From the NCBI RefSeq assembly GCF_000191885.1, contig NZ_AEWI01000004.1, positions 1 to 64,000 on the forward strand: a stretch of DNA of 64,000 nucleotides. Reading direction: 5' to 3'. Positions 34,933-43,654 of the stretch are shown piece by piece; position 1 is the first letter of the stretch; every line of letters begins with the position of its first letter. Both the position numbers and the translations under genes were made by a program. The DNA is from Anaerophaga thermohalophila DSM 12881. GTDB lineage: Bacteria > Bacteroidota > Bacteroidia > Bacteroidales > Marinilabiliaceae. The notes beneath the pieces were generated by a model. It ran no database searches. It worked only from the letters and a program-made list of their open reading frames with translations, and was not told the DNA's origin.

Positions 34933-36210
34933 ATGAAGGTAAATGTTTTAGTATTAGGAGTCCTTGTGATTGCATTGATTTCCGGTTGTAATTCAACCAA
35001 TAATAGTTCACCAAATGATTCCGGTTGTAATTCAACTAATAATAGTTCACCATATGATTTTAACGGAGAAATAAGTGAAACTGTTCTAAGAAACTATCTT
35101 TCCAAAGCAGTTACTCATGCTGAGTTGTGCACTCATCCTGATTATATGCAAGATGGAGAAAATCCTTGCATTGATGATGATGTCAGGATGTTGGATAATA
35201 TAGGCGCTAAATTTATTGGGCGTGCTTTTTTTAGATGGGGAGGAGAAAGTTCTTTTAATCATCCAGGGTTCATGCGTTATGCCCAAAATATGATTCGTAG
35301 GGTTCATGAAAAAGATCCCGATGTAATATTTCAGGCTGCTATTTTTGAAGCAGTATCAAACGAGGTGGAGACAGTTTCTATACCTCCTTATGTGTTTAAA
35401 AAGTTTGGGATGCCTGTGGAAAACAGGAATTTTGATTATGTGTCAATGCTATCGACCGATGGGCGCTTTGTGAATCATTGGGGAAAGGGGATAAGCGTGC
35501 CGGATATATCTAAAATGGAAGCCAAATTTTGGTTGTACTTCTTGGCAACAAAATATATCAATGCCGGCTTCGAAGCAATCCATTGGGGGCAGGTTTCTTT
35601 AATGGCCATGAATGATCCCGATTTGTATCACTGGCAGAAATTATTGGATATGGTCAGAGATTATGCGATTGAGAATGCACGTAGAAGTTATGTGTTAAGT
35701 GATGCGCATGCACCAGAAGGTGGATTTAAAATCGGTAGTAAATTATTATTTGATTTTCATTCATTTCCCTTGAGAATTAAGGAGGATACTTCTAAAGAAA
35801 TGGCAGGGATATTAGAAGTAAATTATCATGATGCCATTTACAATAAAAGCTTTGGAGGTATAGCTCCTTGTGGGTGGAAAACGGAAAGTTTGCCTTATCT
35901 GGTTGAATTTGATAATTATGGAATTAGTTCCGATCCTGGGAATACGGTTTCAGGCTCCGATTTTGTCTGGGGATATGATGAAATAACCTGGTTCAGCTTA
36001 AAATCTGATGATGAAAAGAAAGAGTGGTTGGAATATGCGTTTAATTGGTTGAATGAAACCGATTCCAACGGATATCTGCAAATGCCCACATGCAGGATGG
36101 TTGTGGATGGCGTTCATGAACCGCACAAATTTAAAGCCAATAAAAAGGAATTGTGCGTCGTTGGCACAGGATTGGAGACGAAAATTAAACAACTTTGGGA
36201 AAATGAATAA
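34933..36210 (+). CDS. Uncharacterised secreted lipoprotein, paralogue 2, with duplicated lipobox region
   Basis: A protein of about 425 residues, paralogous to 33096-34397. ATG at 34933 starts MKVNVLVLGVLVIALISGC; a TTG nine bases upstream is unlikely. A 39-bp direct duplication just after the signal peptide repeats SGCNSTNNSSPND as SGCNSTNNSSPYD, so two cysteines occur in the same context; only the first fits the lipobox. Conserved blocks with its paralogue are NFDYVSMLSTDG, YINAGFEAIHWGQVSLMA, LLFDFHSFPLRI, LPYLVEFDNYG and WGYDEITWFS. The acidic and histidine residues in these blocks are candidates for a catalytic site. Function unknown; a glycan-active enzyme is likely from context only. 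Confidence 0.75.
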   Translation: MKVNVLVLGVLVIALISGCNSTNNSSPNDSGCNSTNNSSPYDFNGEISETVLRNYLSKAVTHAELCTHPDYMQDGENPCIDDDVRMLDNIGAKFIGRAFFRWGGESSFNHPGFMRYAQNMIRRVHEKDPDVIFQAAIFEAVSNEVETVSIPPYVFKKFGMPVENRNFDYVSMLSTDGRFVNHWGKGISVPDISKMEAKFWLYFLATKYINAGFEAIHWGQVSLMAMNDPDLYHWQKLLDMVRDYAIENARRSYVLSDAHAPEGGFKIGSKLLFDFHSFPLRIKEDTSKEMAGILEVNYHDAIYNKSFGGIAPCGWKTESLPYLVEFDNYGISSDPGNTVSGSDFVWGYDEITWFSLKSDDEKKEWLEYAFNWLNETDSNGYLQMPTCRMVVDGVHEPHKFKANKKELCVVGTGLETKIKQLWENE

Positions 36211-36639
36211 ACTTTTATTTGTTGATAATTGCTGAAAGGCATTGTTTTATTGAAGTTGCTTCGCTCCTTTGGATATGACCTTTCTGAATTGCCGGGCTTC
36301 TATATGGGGAATTTTTCGTAGTAATGTCTTGAATAGTGTAAAACTATATCCGGGTGAGAAAAACGGTCGATATCCACCCTGTAAATACAAACAAACATTA
36401 TGGGGATCTACAGAAATTGCTGAAAATTTTATTGGCTTAACAGCCAAGTTATTAAAAGCGCAATGAAAACATGCGGGATTTTGTTAATTGCCTGAATAAG
36501 TTAACTTAATAGATTAAAATTTTAAACTTTCCTGATTTATAGATCAAACTTTTCAAATTGTGTTAAAATGGAGTATTCTTTGTAACCGGGGATGTGAATT
36601 GGCTTTTTCTTCCGATCTTAGCAAATAAAAATTAAATCC
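36211..36639. other. Intergenic region, possible gene debris
   Basis: No recognised gene. A 65-codon frame (36269-36466) reads through this part, but its protein matches nothing I know and lacks a signal peptide; it may be the decayed end of a gene. AT-rich sequence follows up to the family A element at 36640. Confidence 0.4.
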
Positions 36640-36736
36640 ATGAAACGAGCATGACAAGGTTTGTCACAAAAGAACATGTATAAAACTCAATCATGCGAGT
36701 TCCATCAGACCAATAACTTAGATTAATTTTATACTG
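36640..36736. repeat. Family A dispersed element abutting the Gfo/Idh start codon
   Basis: A full copy running from ATGAAACGAGCATG to TTTTATACTG. The next bases, ATGAAA, are both the family's usual terminal word and the start codon region of the gene at 36737. The 5' untranslated region of that gene therefore consists of the element. Confidence 0.9.
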
Positions 36737-37846
36737 ATGAAAAACCATATTCTACTTTTCGTGATTGCGATTCTGTTTGTTGGCACCTTCAATATAAAAG
36801 GACAGAAGCAAAAACCCATCCGCCTTGCCGTTGCCGGCACATCCCACGGACACATCTCTTTTATCCTGGACCGCCCCGATAAAGGAGATTTTGAATTGGT
36901 GGGGGTGTCCGAAGACAATCCCGAACTGGCGGAAAGGATAGCCAACCGTTTTAATTTATCCGAAGATTTGATGTTTTCAGATCTGGAGGAAATGCTTGAT
37001 GAGGTTAACCCTGAAGCTGTTGTGGCTTTTGGGTCGGTGTTTTCCCATCTTGAAGTCGTTGAAGCCTGTGCCCCCCGGGGCATTCATGTGATGGTGGAGA
37101 AGCCGTTGGCTGTAAATATGTCGCACGCCAGTCGAATGACCCAACTGGCCGGGCAATACAACATTCATTTGCTTACCGATTACGAAATTTCCTGGTATCC
37201 CACTACGATGAAAACCCTTCAAATGGTGCAGGAAGATGATTTTACCGGCGGACTGCGAAAGGCCGTTTTCCATCATGGGCATCAGGGACCTGTGGAGATT
37301 GGTGTTGGCAAGTATTTTTTGGAATGGCTCACCGATCCTGTATTGAATGGGGGCGGTGTCATCATGGATTTTGGGTGTTACGGGGCCAACATTATGACCG
37401 CACTTACAGCAGGTAAAAAGCCGGAGTCGGTAACTGCCGTGACCCGGCAGTTTAAACCTGATGTATATCCCAAAGTAGATGATGAAGCCACCATTATCGT
37501 TTCCTACCCCGAATCGCAGGCCATCATACAGGCTTCATGGAACTGGCCTTTTAATCGTAAAGATATGGAGATATACGGGGCCACCGGTTACATAAAAGCC
37601 GATAATGATCAGGAAATGCGGGTCCGGAATGAAGAGATGAAACAGGAACAGCAAAAATTTGTTACGGCCGCTGATGTTGAAGTTTACGTAGATCCTTTTG
37701 CTTATTTTTATGATGTGATAAAGGGAAATGTTGATGTTGAGCCTTATGGACTCTATTCCCTTGAAAATAATGTCCAGGTAGTAAAAATCCTCGATGCCGC
37801 ACGGCAATCCGCACGAACCGGGGAGACTGTCATTTGGGAAGAGTAA
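36737..37846 (+). CDS. Secreted Gfo/Idh/MocA-family oxidoreductase
   Basis: A 369-residue protein with signal MKNHILLFVIAILFVGTFNIKG and then an NAD(P)-binding Rossmann domain (KPIRLAVAGTSHGH, residues 28-41). The family EKPLAVN motif lies at about residues 118-124 (HVMVEKPLAVNMS), and the C-terminal alpha/beta domain carries GGGVIMDFGCYGANIM. Secreted members of this family in Bacteroidota act on sugar derivatives, and some are glycosidases with an NAD cofactor (GH109-type). Which applies here is not decided by sequence. GH92 follows 53 nt downstream, so the two are probably co-transcribed. Confidence 0.88.
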   Translation: MKNHILLFVIAILFVGTFNIKGQKQKPIRLAVAGTSHGHISFILDRPDKGDFELVGVSEDNPELAERIANRFNLSEDLMFSDLEEMLDEVNPEAVVAFGSVFSHLEVVEACAPRGIHVMVEKPLAVNMSHASRMTQLAGQYNIHLLTDYEISWYPTTMKTLQMVQEDDFTGGLRKAVFHHGHQGPVEIGVGKYFLEWLTDPVLNGGGVIMDFGCYGANIMTALTAGKKPESVTAVTRQFKPDVYPKVDDEATIIVSYPESQAIIQASWNWPFNRKDMEIYGATGYIKADNDQEMRVRNEEMKQEQQKFVTAADVEVYVDPFAYFYDVIKGNVDVEPYGLYSLENNVQVVKILDAARQSARTGETVIWEE

Positions 37847-37899
37847 ACCCCTAATGATGAATGCCTGAATAGTCGTGTGTAACCTAAAACAACGAATTT

Positions 37900-40179
37900 A
37901 TGAGACCATCAAAAATACTGCTGATGGCATTGGTTGTCATGCTGATGCTGTTGCTACCGGGTAATGTATTTCCCGGAGAGAAGGAGCCTGTCGACTACGT
38001 TAATCCCTACATGGGCAATATCAGCCACTTGCTGGTTCCCACTTATCCGACCATTCATTTGCCCAACAGTATGTTGCGGGTTTACCCCGAGCGGAATGAT
38101 TATACCGGTGACCGGCTGGGGGGATTGCCGCTGGTTATTACCAGTCACCGTGGAAGTTCGGCTTTTAACCTGAGTCCTTATCAGGGGGATGAATCGGAGA
38201 TGAAACCTGTTATTGACTTCAGCTACGATTTTGAAGAAGTGACTCCTTATTCCTATTCCGTTTATTTCGATGAGCAGGAGACATTTATTGACTTTGGGCT
38301 CTCACACCAATCGGCCATTTATGATGTCCGGTTTCAAAATGATGCGCCGTCTTATCTGATCATCAATTCCACCAATGGGGCCTTGAAATGGGATGGTCAC
38401 TTACTTACAGGGCATCAGATTGTCAGCAGTGAGATTGGTGGCAATCAGACTAATATTTATTTGTCCATGCAACCGGAAAATTTACCCGAAACCGTGTATG
38501 TGCTGGATGATGGTGAACTTCTGGAAAAAACCGAAGCTGAAGGTGAAGACGCCTGTTTGGTTCTGAAATATCCCAAAGGGACCAATAACCTGAAAATCCG
38601 ATATGGCATTTCATTGATTGATACCGACCAGGCTCTCCAGAACATGGAACGGGAAGTGGCCGGCAACAGCATATCTCAGCTTCATAAAGAGGGCCGGAAA
38701 ATCTGGAACGAAGCCTTGGGGAAAATTGATATCAAAGGAGGTTCAGATGATGATAAAACGGTGTTTTATACTTCTCTTTACAGGACCTACGAGCGACCGG
38801 TTAAAATTTCAGAGGAGGGCCGGTATTACAGTGCATTTGATGGGAAGGTGCATGACGACAACGGGACGCCCTTTTATACCGACGACTGGATATGGGATAC
38901 TTACCGGGCCACTCATCCCTTGCGGGTCATCATTGAACCCGAACTGGAGACCGACATCATCAATTCATTTCTGCGGATGGCTGAGCAGATGAACCACTTC
39001 TGGTTGCCAACCTTCCCTGAAATTACAGGTGACAGCCGGCGGATGAATTCCAACCACGGGGTGGCAACCATCATCGATTCCTACCGGAAGGGATTGGACG
39101 GATTTGATCTTGAAAGAGCTTATGAGGCCAGCCGTCGAGCCATTACAGAAAAAACACTTGCACCATGGTCGGGAGCTCCGGCCGGGGAACTTGATGAATT
39201 CTATAAAGAACATGGCTATATTCCGGCCCTGAGGCCTGGTGAAAAAGAATATATTCCGGAAGTACAGGAGCATGAAAAAAGGCAGCCTGTACCTGTTACT
39301 CTTGGTACAGCTTACGATGAATGGTGTCTTGCCCAGATTGCTCAGGAGCTGGAGAAAGAGGATGATTATAAACGCTTTTTGTCCGATGCCTACAACTATA
39401 GAAATTTGTTTCATCCCGAAACCCACTTTTTTCATCCCAAAGATTCGGCCGGGGAGTTTATTCAACCTTTTGATTACCGTTTTTCCGGCGGTCTGGGTGC
39501 TCGTGAATACTACGGAGAAAACAACGGTTGGGTGTATCGTTGGGATGTACCCCACAACATAGCCGATTTGGTTGATTTGATGGGGGGACCCGAAAAGTTT
39601 GAAGCCAACATGGACTCTATGTTTGCAGAACCTTTAGGCGTGGACCTGAAATTCCAGTTTTATTCCCAGCTACCCGATCATTCAGGAAATGTAGGGCAGT
39701 TCTCCATGGCCAATGAACCCTCTTTTCACATTCCCTATCTTTACAATTATGCCCGGGTGCCTTGGAAAACTCAAAAACGCATCCGGAAATTGCTGGACCA
39801 ATGGTTCCGAAACGATTTAATGGGTCTTCCCGGCGATGAAGATGGCGGTGGCATGTCGGCTTTTGTCGTGTTTTCCCAAATGGGCTTTTACCCCGTTACC
39901 CCGGGGCTACCCATGTACAACATCGGAAGTCCCACTTTCGAAGAAGCTACTGTCAATCTACCCAATGGCAAAACTTTTAAAGTTATTGCCCGGAATTATT
40001 CTCCGGAAAACAAATACATTCAGTTTGCCAAACTCAATGGTGAAACCTGGAACAAGCCCTGGTTCCGGCATCAGGATATCGCCGAAGGCGGAACCCTGGA
40101 GTTGTTTATGGGGAAATATCCCAATAAAGAATGGGGTGTTTCTCCGGAAGATGTACCTCCATCATTTTCGATGGATTAA
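37900..40179 (+). CDS. GH92 alpha-mannosidase
   Basis: A 759-residue secreted enzyme (signal to about residue 26, MALVVMLMLLLPGNVFPG). GH92 signatures are VDYVNPYMGN near the N-terminus, the DDWIWDTYRATHPL segment at about residue 330, NEPSFHIPYLYNYARVPWKTQ at about residue 606, and GDEDGGGMSAFVVFSQMGFYPV at about residue 645, followed by the IGSPTFEEATVNLPNGK beta domain. GH92 enzymes are calcium-dependent exo-alpha-mannosidases acting on N-glycan or yeast-type mannan. Together with the ROK kinase and phosphomannose-isomerase-like genes it defines a mannoside-processing block. Confidence 0.93.
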   Translation: MRPSKILLMALVVMLMLLLPGNVFPGEKEPVDYVNPYMGNISHLLVPTYPTIHLPNSMLRVYPERNDYTGDRLGGLPLVITSHRGSSAFNLSPYQGDESEMKPVIDFSYDFEEVTPYSYSVYFDEQETFIDFGLSHQSAIYDVRFQNDAPSYLIINSTNGALKWDGHLLTGHQIVSSEIGGNQTNIYLSMQPENLPETVYVLDDGELLEKTEAEGEDACLVLKYPKGTNNLKIRYGISLIDTDQALQNMEREVAGNSISQLHKEGRKIWNEALGKIDIKGGSDDDKTVFYTSLYRTYERPVKISEEGRYYSAFDGKVHDDNGTPFYTDDWIWDTYRATHPLRVIIEPELETDIINSFLRMAEQMNHFWLPTFPEITGDSRRMNSNHGVATIIDSYRKGLDGFDLERAYEASRRAITEKTLAPWSGAPAGELDEFYKEHGYIPALRPGEKEYIPEVQEHEKRQPVPVTLGTAYDEWCLAQIAQELEKEDDYKRFLSDAYNYRNLFHPETHFFHPKDSAGEFIQPFDYRFSGGLGAREYYGENNGWVYRWDVPHNIADLVDLMGGPEKFEANMDSMFAEPLGVDLKFQFYSQLPDHSGNVGQFSMANEPSFHIPYLYNYARVPWKTQKRIRKLLDQWFRNDLMGLPGDEDGGGMSAFVVFSQMGFYPVTPGLPMYNIGSPTFEEATVNLPNGKTFKVIARNYSPENKYIQFAKLNGETWNKPWFRHQDIAEGGTLELFMGKYPNKEWGVSPEDVPPSFSMD

Positions 40180-40651
40180 TTTATATCTGAAATGTTTTGC
40201 CCCGGTCGGATGGTTTCGGCGGGGGTATAAATTTTATCGGCATGACAATGACTAATGCTGAACTTCCCCGTGTAAAATACCTCAATCCTGTGCATAGTGA
40301 GCGTATCTGACTCTTCGCAATTGTAAAATCCTGACAAAAGATTATATAGTTGTATTTGCTGAAAGGAGTATATTCTATAAGGTCGAAGCGTATTGCAATC
40401 TCTTTTTCAAGCAGGTTTTTCTGGGGAAATTTTCCATTATTGTCGGAAGAACGGATTAAATTTGAGAGATTACTACAATAACCTCAAAGCAGCTTCATAT
40501 GCTTAAAGGCGAGCCGGTTCCTGTGCGTGACGGTTTGTATATGATGCCGGAACCCGGCCCGTTAAATACAACCGGAGCATATACCGGGCCGATAAGTTCA
40601 CGCTTCAATCAGTATTAAGCGATAATTGTGTTAATCTAAAACAAATAAATT
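40180..40651. other. Intergenic region with possible relic ORF end
   Basis: No gene can be assigned. Near the right end (about 40499-40618) an open frame reads MLKGEPVPVRDGLYMMPEPG and then LNTTGAYTGPISSRFNQY before a stop. It has coding-like composition but no start region, so it may be the tail of a decayed gene. The ROK gene promoter should lie in the last 60 nt. Confidence 0.35.
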
Positions 40652-41587
40652 ATGAATTATGCAGCAATCGGTGTGGATATAGGTGGTAGCCATATAAGCT
40701 CTGCCGCCTGTGATGTAAACGGTCAAACTCTCCTGAAAGATACCCTGACTGAAAATGACCTTGATAACCATGCTTCTGCAGAGGAGATCATAAGTATCTG
40801 GGGAAAAACTTTGCAGGAAACAATCGAAAAAGTCGGCCGGCAAAATGTAGGCGGCATTGGTTTTGCCATGCCCGGGCCTTTTGATTATGTAAAGGGGGTT
40901 CCATTGTTTACCGGTGCTAATCAGAAATATGAGCATCTGTATGGGCTGGATGTTCCCAAAAACCTACGTGATTTTCTGGAGCTTCCGGAAGATTTTCCTG
41001 TCCGTTTCATCAATGATGCCACGGCTTTTGCCATCGGGGAGGACTGGTTGGGCAATGCAAAAGGTTTTTCCAGGTCTTTGTGTATCACATTAGGAACCGG
41101 CTTTGGTTCTGCTTTTTTGAGAGAAGGTTTGCCGGTGGTCAAAGGAGGTGAAGTGCCCGAAATGGGGTGTCTGTACCATTTACCTTTTGACGGGGGAACG
41201 GCTGATGATTATTTTTCCACCCGTGGTTTGGTTAATCGCTACAATAAATTGACCGGCAAAAAAGTGACCGGTGCCAGGGAAATTGCTGAGGCTGCGAAAG
41301 TGGAAGATGCTGCCCTGGAAGTTTTTCGCGATTTTGGAGCAAGATTGGTTGAATTGCTTGAGCCCTGGATCAGGAAATTTGGTGTTGAAGTATTGGTTAT
41401 TGGCGGCAACATCTCCAACGCCTTTGACTTTTTCGGCCCATCGCTTAACGAAGCCCTTAAAAAAGAAGGCCTGGATGTAGCAGTGCTGACCTCTTATCTT
41501 CAGGAATTAGCCGCCATGGCGGGCAGTGCCCGGTTGATTGAGGAAGGTTTCTGGAAAAGGGTGGAGCCGCTGTTGAAAGATATGTAA
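40652..41587 (+). CDS. ROK-family sugar kinase
   Basis: A 311-residue cytoplasmic kinase of the ROK family. The N-terminal phosphate-binding loop is GVDIGGSHISSAACD (residues 7-21). The catalytic aspartate lies in RFINDATAFAIGE, with a second glycine-rich segment LCITLGTGFGSAF and an adenosine motif VLVIGGNIS. The canonical ROK zinc motif (CxCGxxGC) is absent; only PEMGCLYH is seen at that place. It probably phosphorylates a monosaccharide released by the neighbouring glycosidases, perhaps mannose, which the following isomerase-like protein could use. Confidence 0.88.
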   Translation: MNYAAIGVDIGGSHISSAACDVNGQTLLKDTLTENDLDNHASAEEIISIWGKTLQETIEKVGRQNVGGIGFAMPGPFDYVKGVPLFTGANQKYEHLYGLDVPKNLRDFLELPEDFPVRFINDATAFAIGEDWLGNAKGFSRSLCITLGTGFGSAFLREGLPVVKGGEVPEMGCLYHLPFDGGTADDYFSTRGLVNRYNKLTGKKVTGAREIAEAAKVEDAALEVFRDFGARLVELLEPWIRKFGVEVLVIGGNISNAFDFFGPSLNEALKKEGLDVAVLTSYLQELAAMAGSARLIEEGFWKRVEPLLKDM

Positions 41588-41856
41588 GAAAATTAGGTCA
41601 GTAGGCAATAGGTCGGTAGTCTGCAAATAATTGCTGATAATAATGTATAAGAATGGTACAATATAAAAGAAATCGCGCGATAGCGGTACCCCCTTTAGGG
41701 GGCCAAGGGGTGTACGAACGGGTAATAGGTCATATAGGTATCCCCGCTGGGCAAAGTCTGTGACTTCGTACTCTATTAAAGCAAACCAGGAAATTGTTCA
41801 CATCAGAGTATCATTTCCTGTGAAGCCTTGTTTTTAAAGAAAAATTTTTGATCAAT

Positions 41857-42092
41857 GAGTGCAGTATAAAAAGCACATTTTTGTCAAAATCAAGGCGTTT
41901 AAATTTTTGTACCGGAGTTAACTTATTGTTAATGAGGATTCATCAGTATATAATTAGACTAAGCTATTGGTCTGATGGAACTCGCATGATTGATTTTATA
42001 CATCAACTTTTGTGACAAACCTTGTCATGCTCGTTTCAAAAATTTAAAACAACAACGAGTTTGGCAACAAAGATGCTTTTTAGACTGGGCTC
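41857..42092. repeat. MITE family B, copy 4 (inverted), interrupted by family A
   Basis: The left part 41857-41940 (GAGTGCAGTATAAAAAGCAC onward) and right part 42038-42092 (to GACTGGGCTC) together equal one reversed family B MITE. Perfect 6-bp direct repeats ATCAAT flank it at 41851-41856 and 42093-42098. A family A element occupies the middle. Confidence 0.95.
41941..42037. repeat. Family A element (inverted) inserted into a MITE
   Basis: Runs from CATCAGTATATAATTAGAC to GTCATGCTCGTTTCA, the reverse complement of the family A consensus. Its location within the MITE shows that family A elements move. The surrounding MITE loses or changes only 2-3 bases at the junction. Confidence 0.93.
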
Positions 42093-42203
42093 ATCAATAA
42101 ATACTTGAACCCTAGTCTGGAGTGCAACTAATTTCTGACATTTATTCACAAATTTTGCAAACGTATAGCATTCAATATCACACACAACTAATACTAAATT
42201 ATT

Positions 42204-43499
42204 ATGCAAAAGATCATTTTAAGCTGTTTGGTTCTGTTCTCAATAGTTGCTTGTAATCAAAAGGATAATGACTATAAGGAGCTGGCTGAAAAAATGAAAA
42301 AGGAAAGCTCCATCTCATATACCAAAGAAAAAGCTGTTGAAATAGTCCGTACCGGCTTTAACGCAGGTGATAGTTATGGCGAAGTATGGATACGAGATTA
42401 CAATACTTTTATCGAACTTTCTGCAGAAGTTTTTCCTCCCGAATCTCTGAAAGAAAACCTGTTGGTCTTTTTCCTCCTTCAGGGTGAAGGCGGGAGTGTT
42501 GTGGACGGCTTCATTCCCCGTGATAAAACTTCAGGTGGTTATGATTACATCTATTCAGAGCTGGAACCCCGTTATGCGGGGCATAAAAATACCGTGGAAA
42601 CCGACCAGGAGTCATCGCTTGTCCAAGCTGTCTATAAATATGTGAAAGCCACCGGCGACCGGTTTATTCTGGATGAAGAAATAGGCGATCGAGCTGTGTC
42701 ACAACGTATGGAAGATGCCTTTGATTTTCTTCTGAATGAAAGGTATTCCGAAAAGTATGGGCTTCTTTTGGGAGCTACCACCGCTGATTGGGGGGATGTT
42801 CAGCCCGAGCATGAATGGGGAGTCTATCTCACTGATGATTCTCACTTGTGCGTAGACATCTATGACAATGCCATGTTCCTGATTGCACTGGAAAACTTTG
42901 TGGAATTGGTTCCCGAAAAGAAAGAGAAATGGATGCCGGTGCATGAGCGGATAGCTAAAAATAGCCGGGAAGTGCTGTGGGATGCGGAAAACCAGAAATT
43001 TTATCCCCACCGGTATCTTGACGATTCTCCGTTCCCGGACGATTTCAATGAAGACAAAATCTTTTATCACGGCGGTACGGCTGTTGCCATTGAAGCCGGT
43101 TTACTGGACAAGGATGAAATAAAAGCTTCACTGGATCATATGGTTGAAAATGTAGAGGCTTCCGGGGCTGGTTCTATCGGTTTAACCTTGTATCCGCCTT
43201 ATCCCGAAGGTTTTTTTAAAAATGAAGGGATGTACCCATATGGTTACCAGAATGGTGGTGACTGGACCTGGTTTGGCGCCCGTATGATTCAACAATTGGT
43301 GGTCAATGGTTTTGTAGAAGAAGCCTATAAACACTTGTTGCCCATGACTCGCCGGGTTGAAGAGAATGAAGGTTTCTATGAATGGTATACCGTTGATAAT
43401 AAACCCGAAGGTTCAGGTACTTTCCGGGGATCGGCCGGTGTACTCTATAAAGCCATTGAGCTTTTGGAAGATCAGCTGGATATTCAAAGAACTTATTAA
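42204..43499 (+). CDS. Putative six-hairpin glycoside hydrolase lipoprotein
   Basis: A 431-residue protein with a lipoprotein signal (MQKIILSCLVLFSIVAC). Its pattern fits an (alpha/alpha)6 barrel of the six-hairpin glycosidase superfamily: GEVWIRDYNTFIELSAEVF near residues 60-78, GFIPRDKTSGG, GATTADWGDVQPEHEWG near residue 190, and QNGGDWTWFGARMIQQLV near residue 350. The paired Asp/Glu residues in WIRDY and GDWTWFG are candidate catalytic residues. I cannot assign a GH family. Its position among GH92, ROK and isomerase-like genes suggests a role in mannoside or related oligosaccharide breakdown. Confidence 0.7.
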   Translation: MQKIILSCLVLFSIVACNQKDNDYKELAEKMKKESSISYTKEKAVEIVRTGFNAGDSYGEVWIRDYNTFIELSAEVFPPESLKENLLVFFLLQGEGGSVVDGFIPRDKTSGGYDYIYSELEPRYAGHKNTVETDQESSLVQAVYKYVKATGDRFILDEEIGDRAVSQRMEDAFDFLLNERYSEKYGLLLGATTADWGDVQPEHEWGVYLTDDSHLCVDIYDNAMFLIALENFVELVPEKKEKWMPVHERIAKNSREVLWDAENQKFYPHRYLDDSPFPDDFNEDKIFYHGGTAVAIEAGLLDKDEIKASLDHMVENVEASGAGSIGLTLYPPYPEGFFKNEGMYPYGYQNGGDWTWFGARMIQQLVVNGFVEEAYKHLLPMTRRVEENEGFYEWYTVDNKPEGSGTFRGSAGVLYKAIELLEDQLDIQRTY

Positions 43500-43654
43500 G
43501 GGGCGATCCTTCCACATTTTCTTATATTCAAAGAGCCCGTTGGAGGACCTGAATACTTTTGAAATTCTCTGGAAAGACCTGACAAATGCTTGAAATAGAG
43601 GCAGGAACTAAACCCAACAGATGGGTACAGAATTAATAAAGATAAAAGAAGGAA

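Larger units (their letters stand above)
41588..42203. other. Intergenic region with nested mobile repeats
   Basis: No gene. It holds a GC-rich hairpin near 41690 (CCCCCTTTAGGGGG), a short inverted word AAGTCTGTGACTTCG near 41756 that recurs near 45500, and a MITE copy carrying a family A element inside it. Confidence 0.7.
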
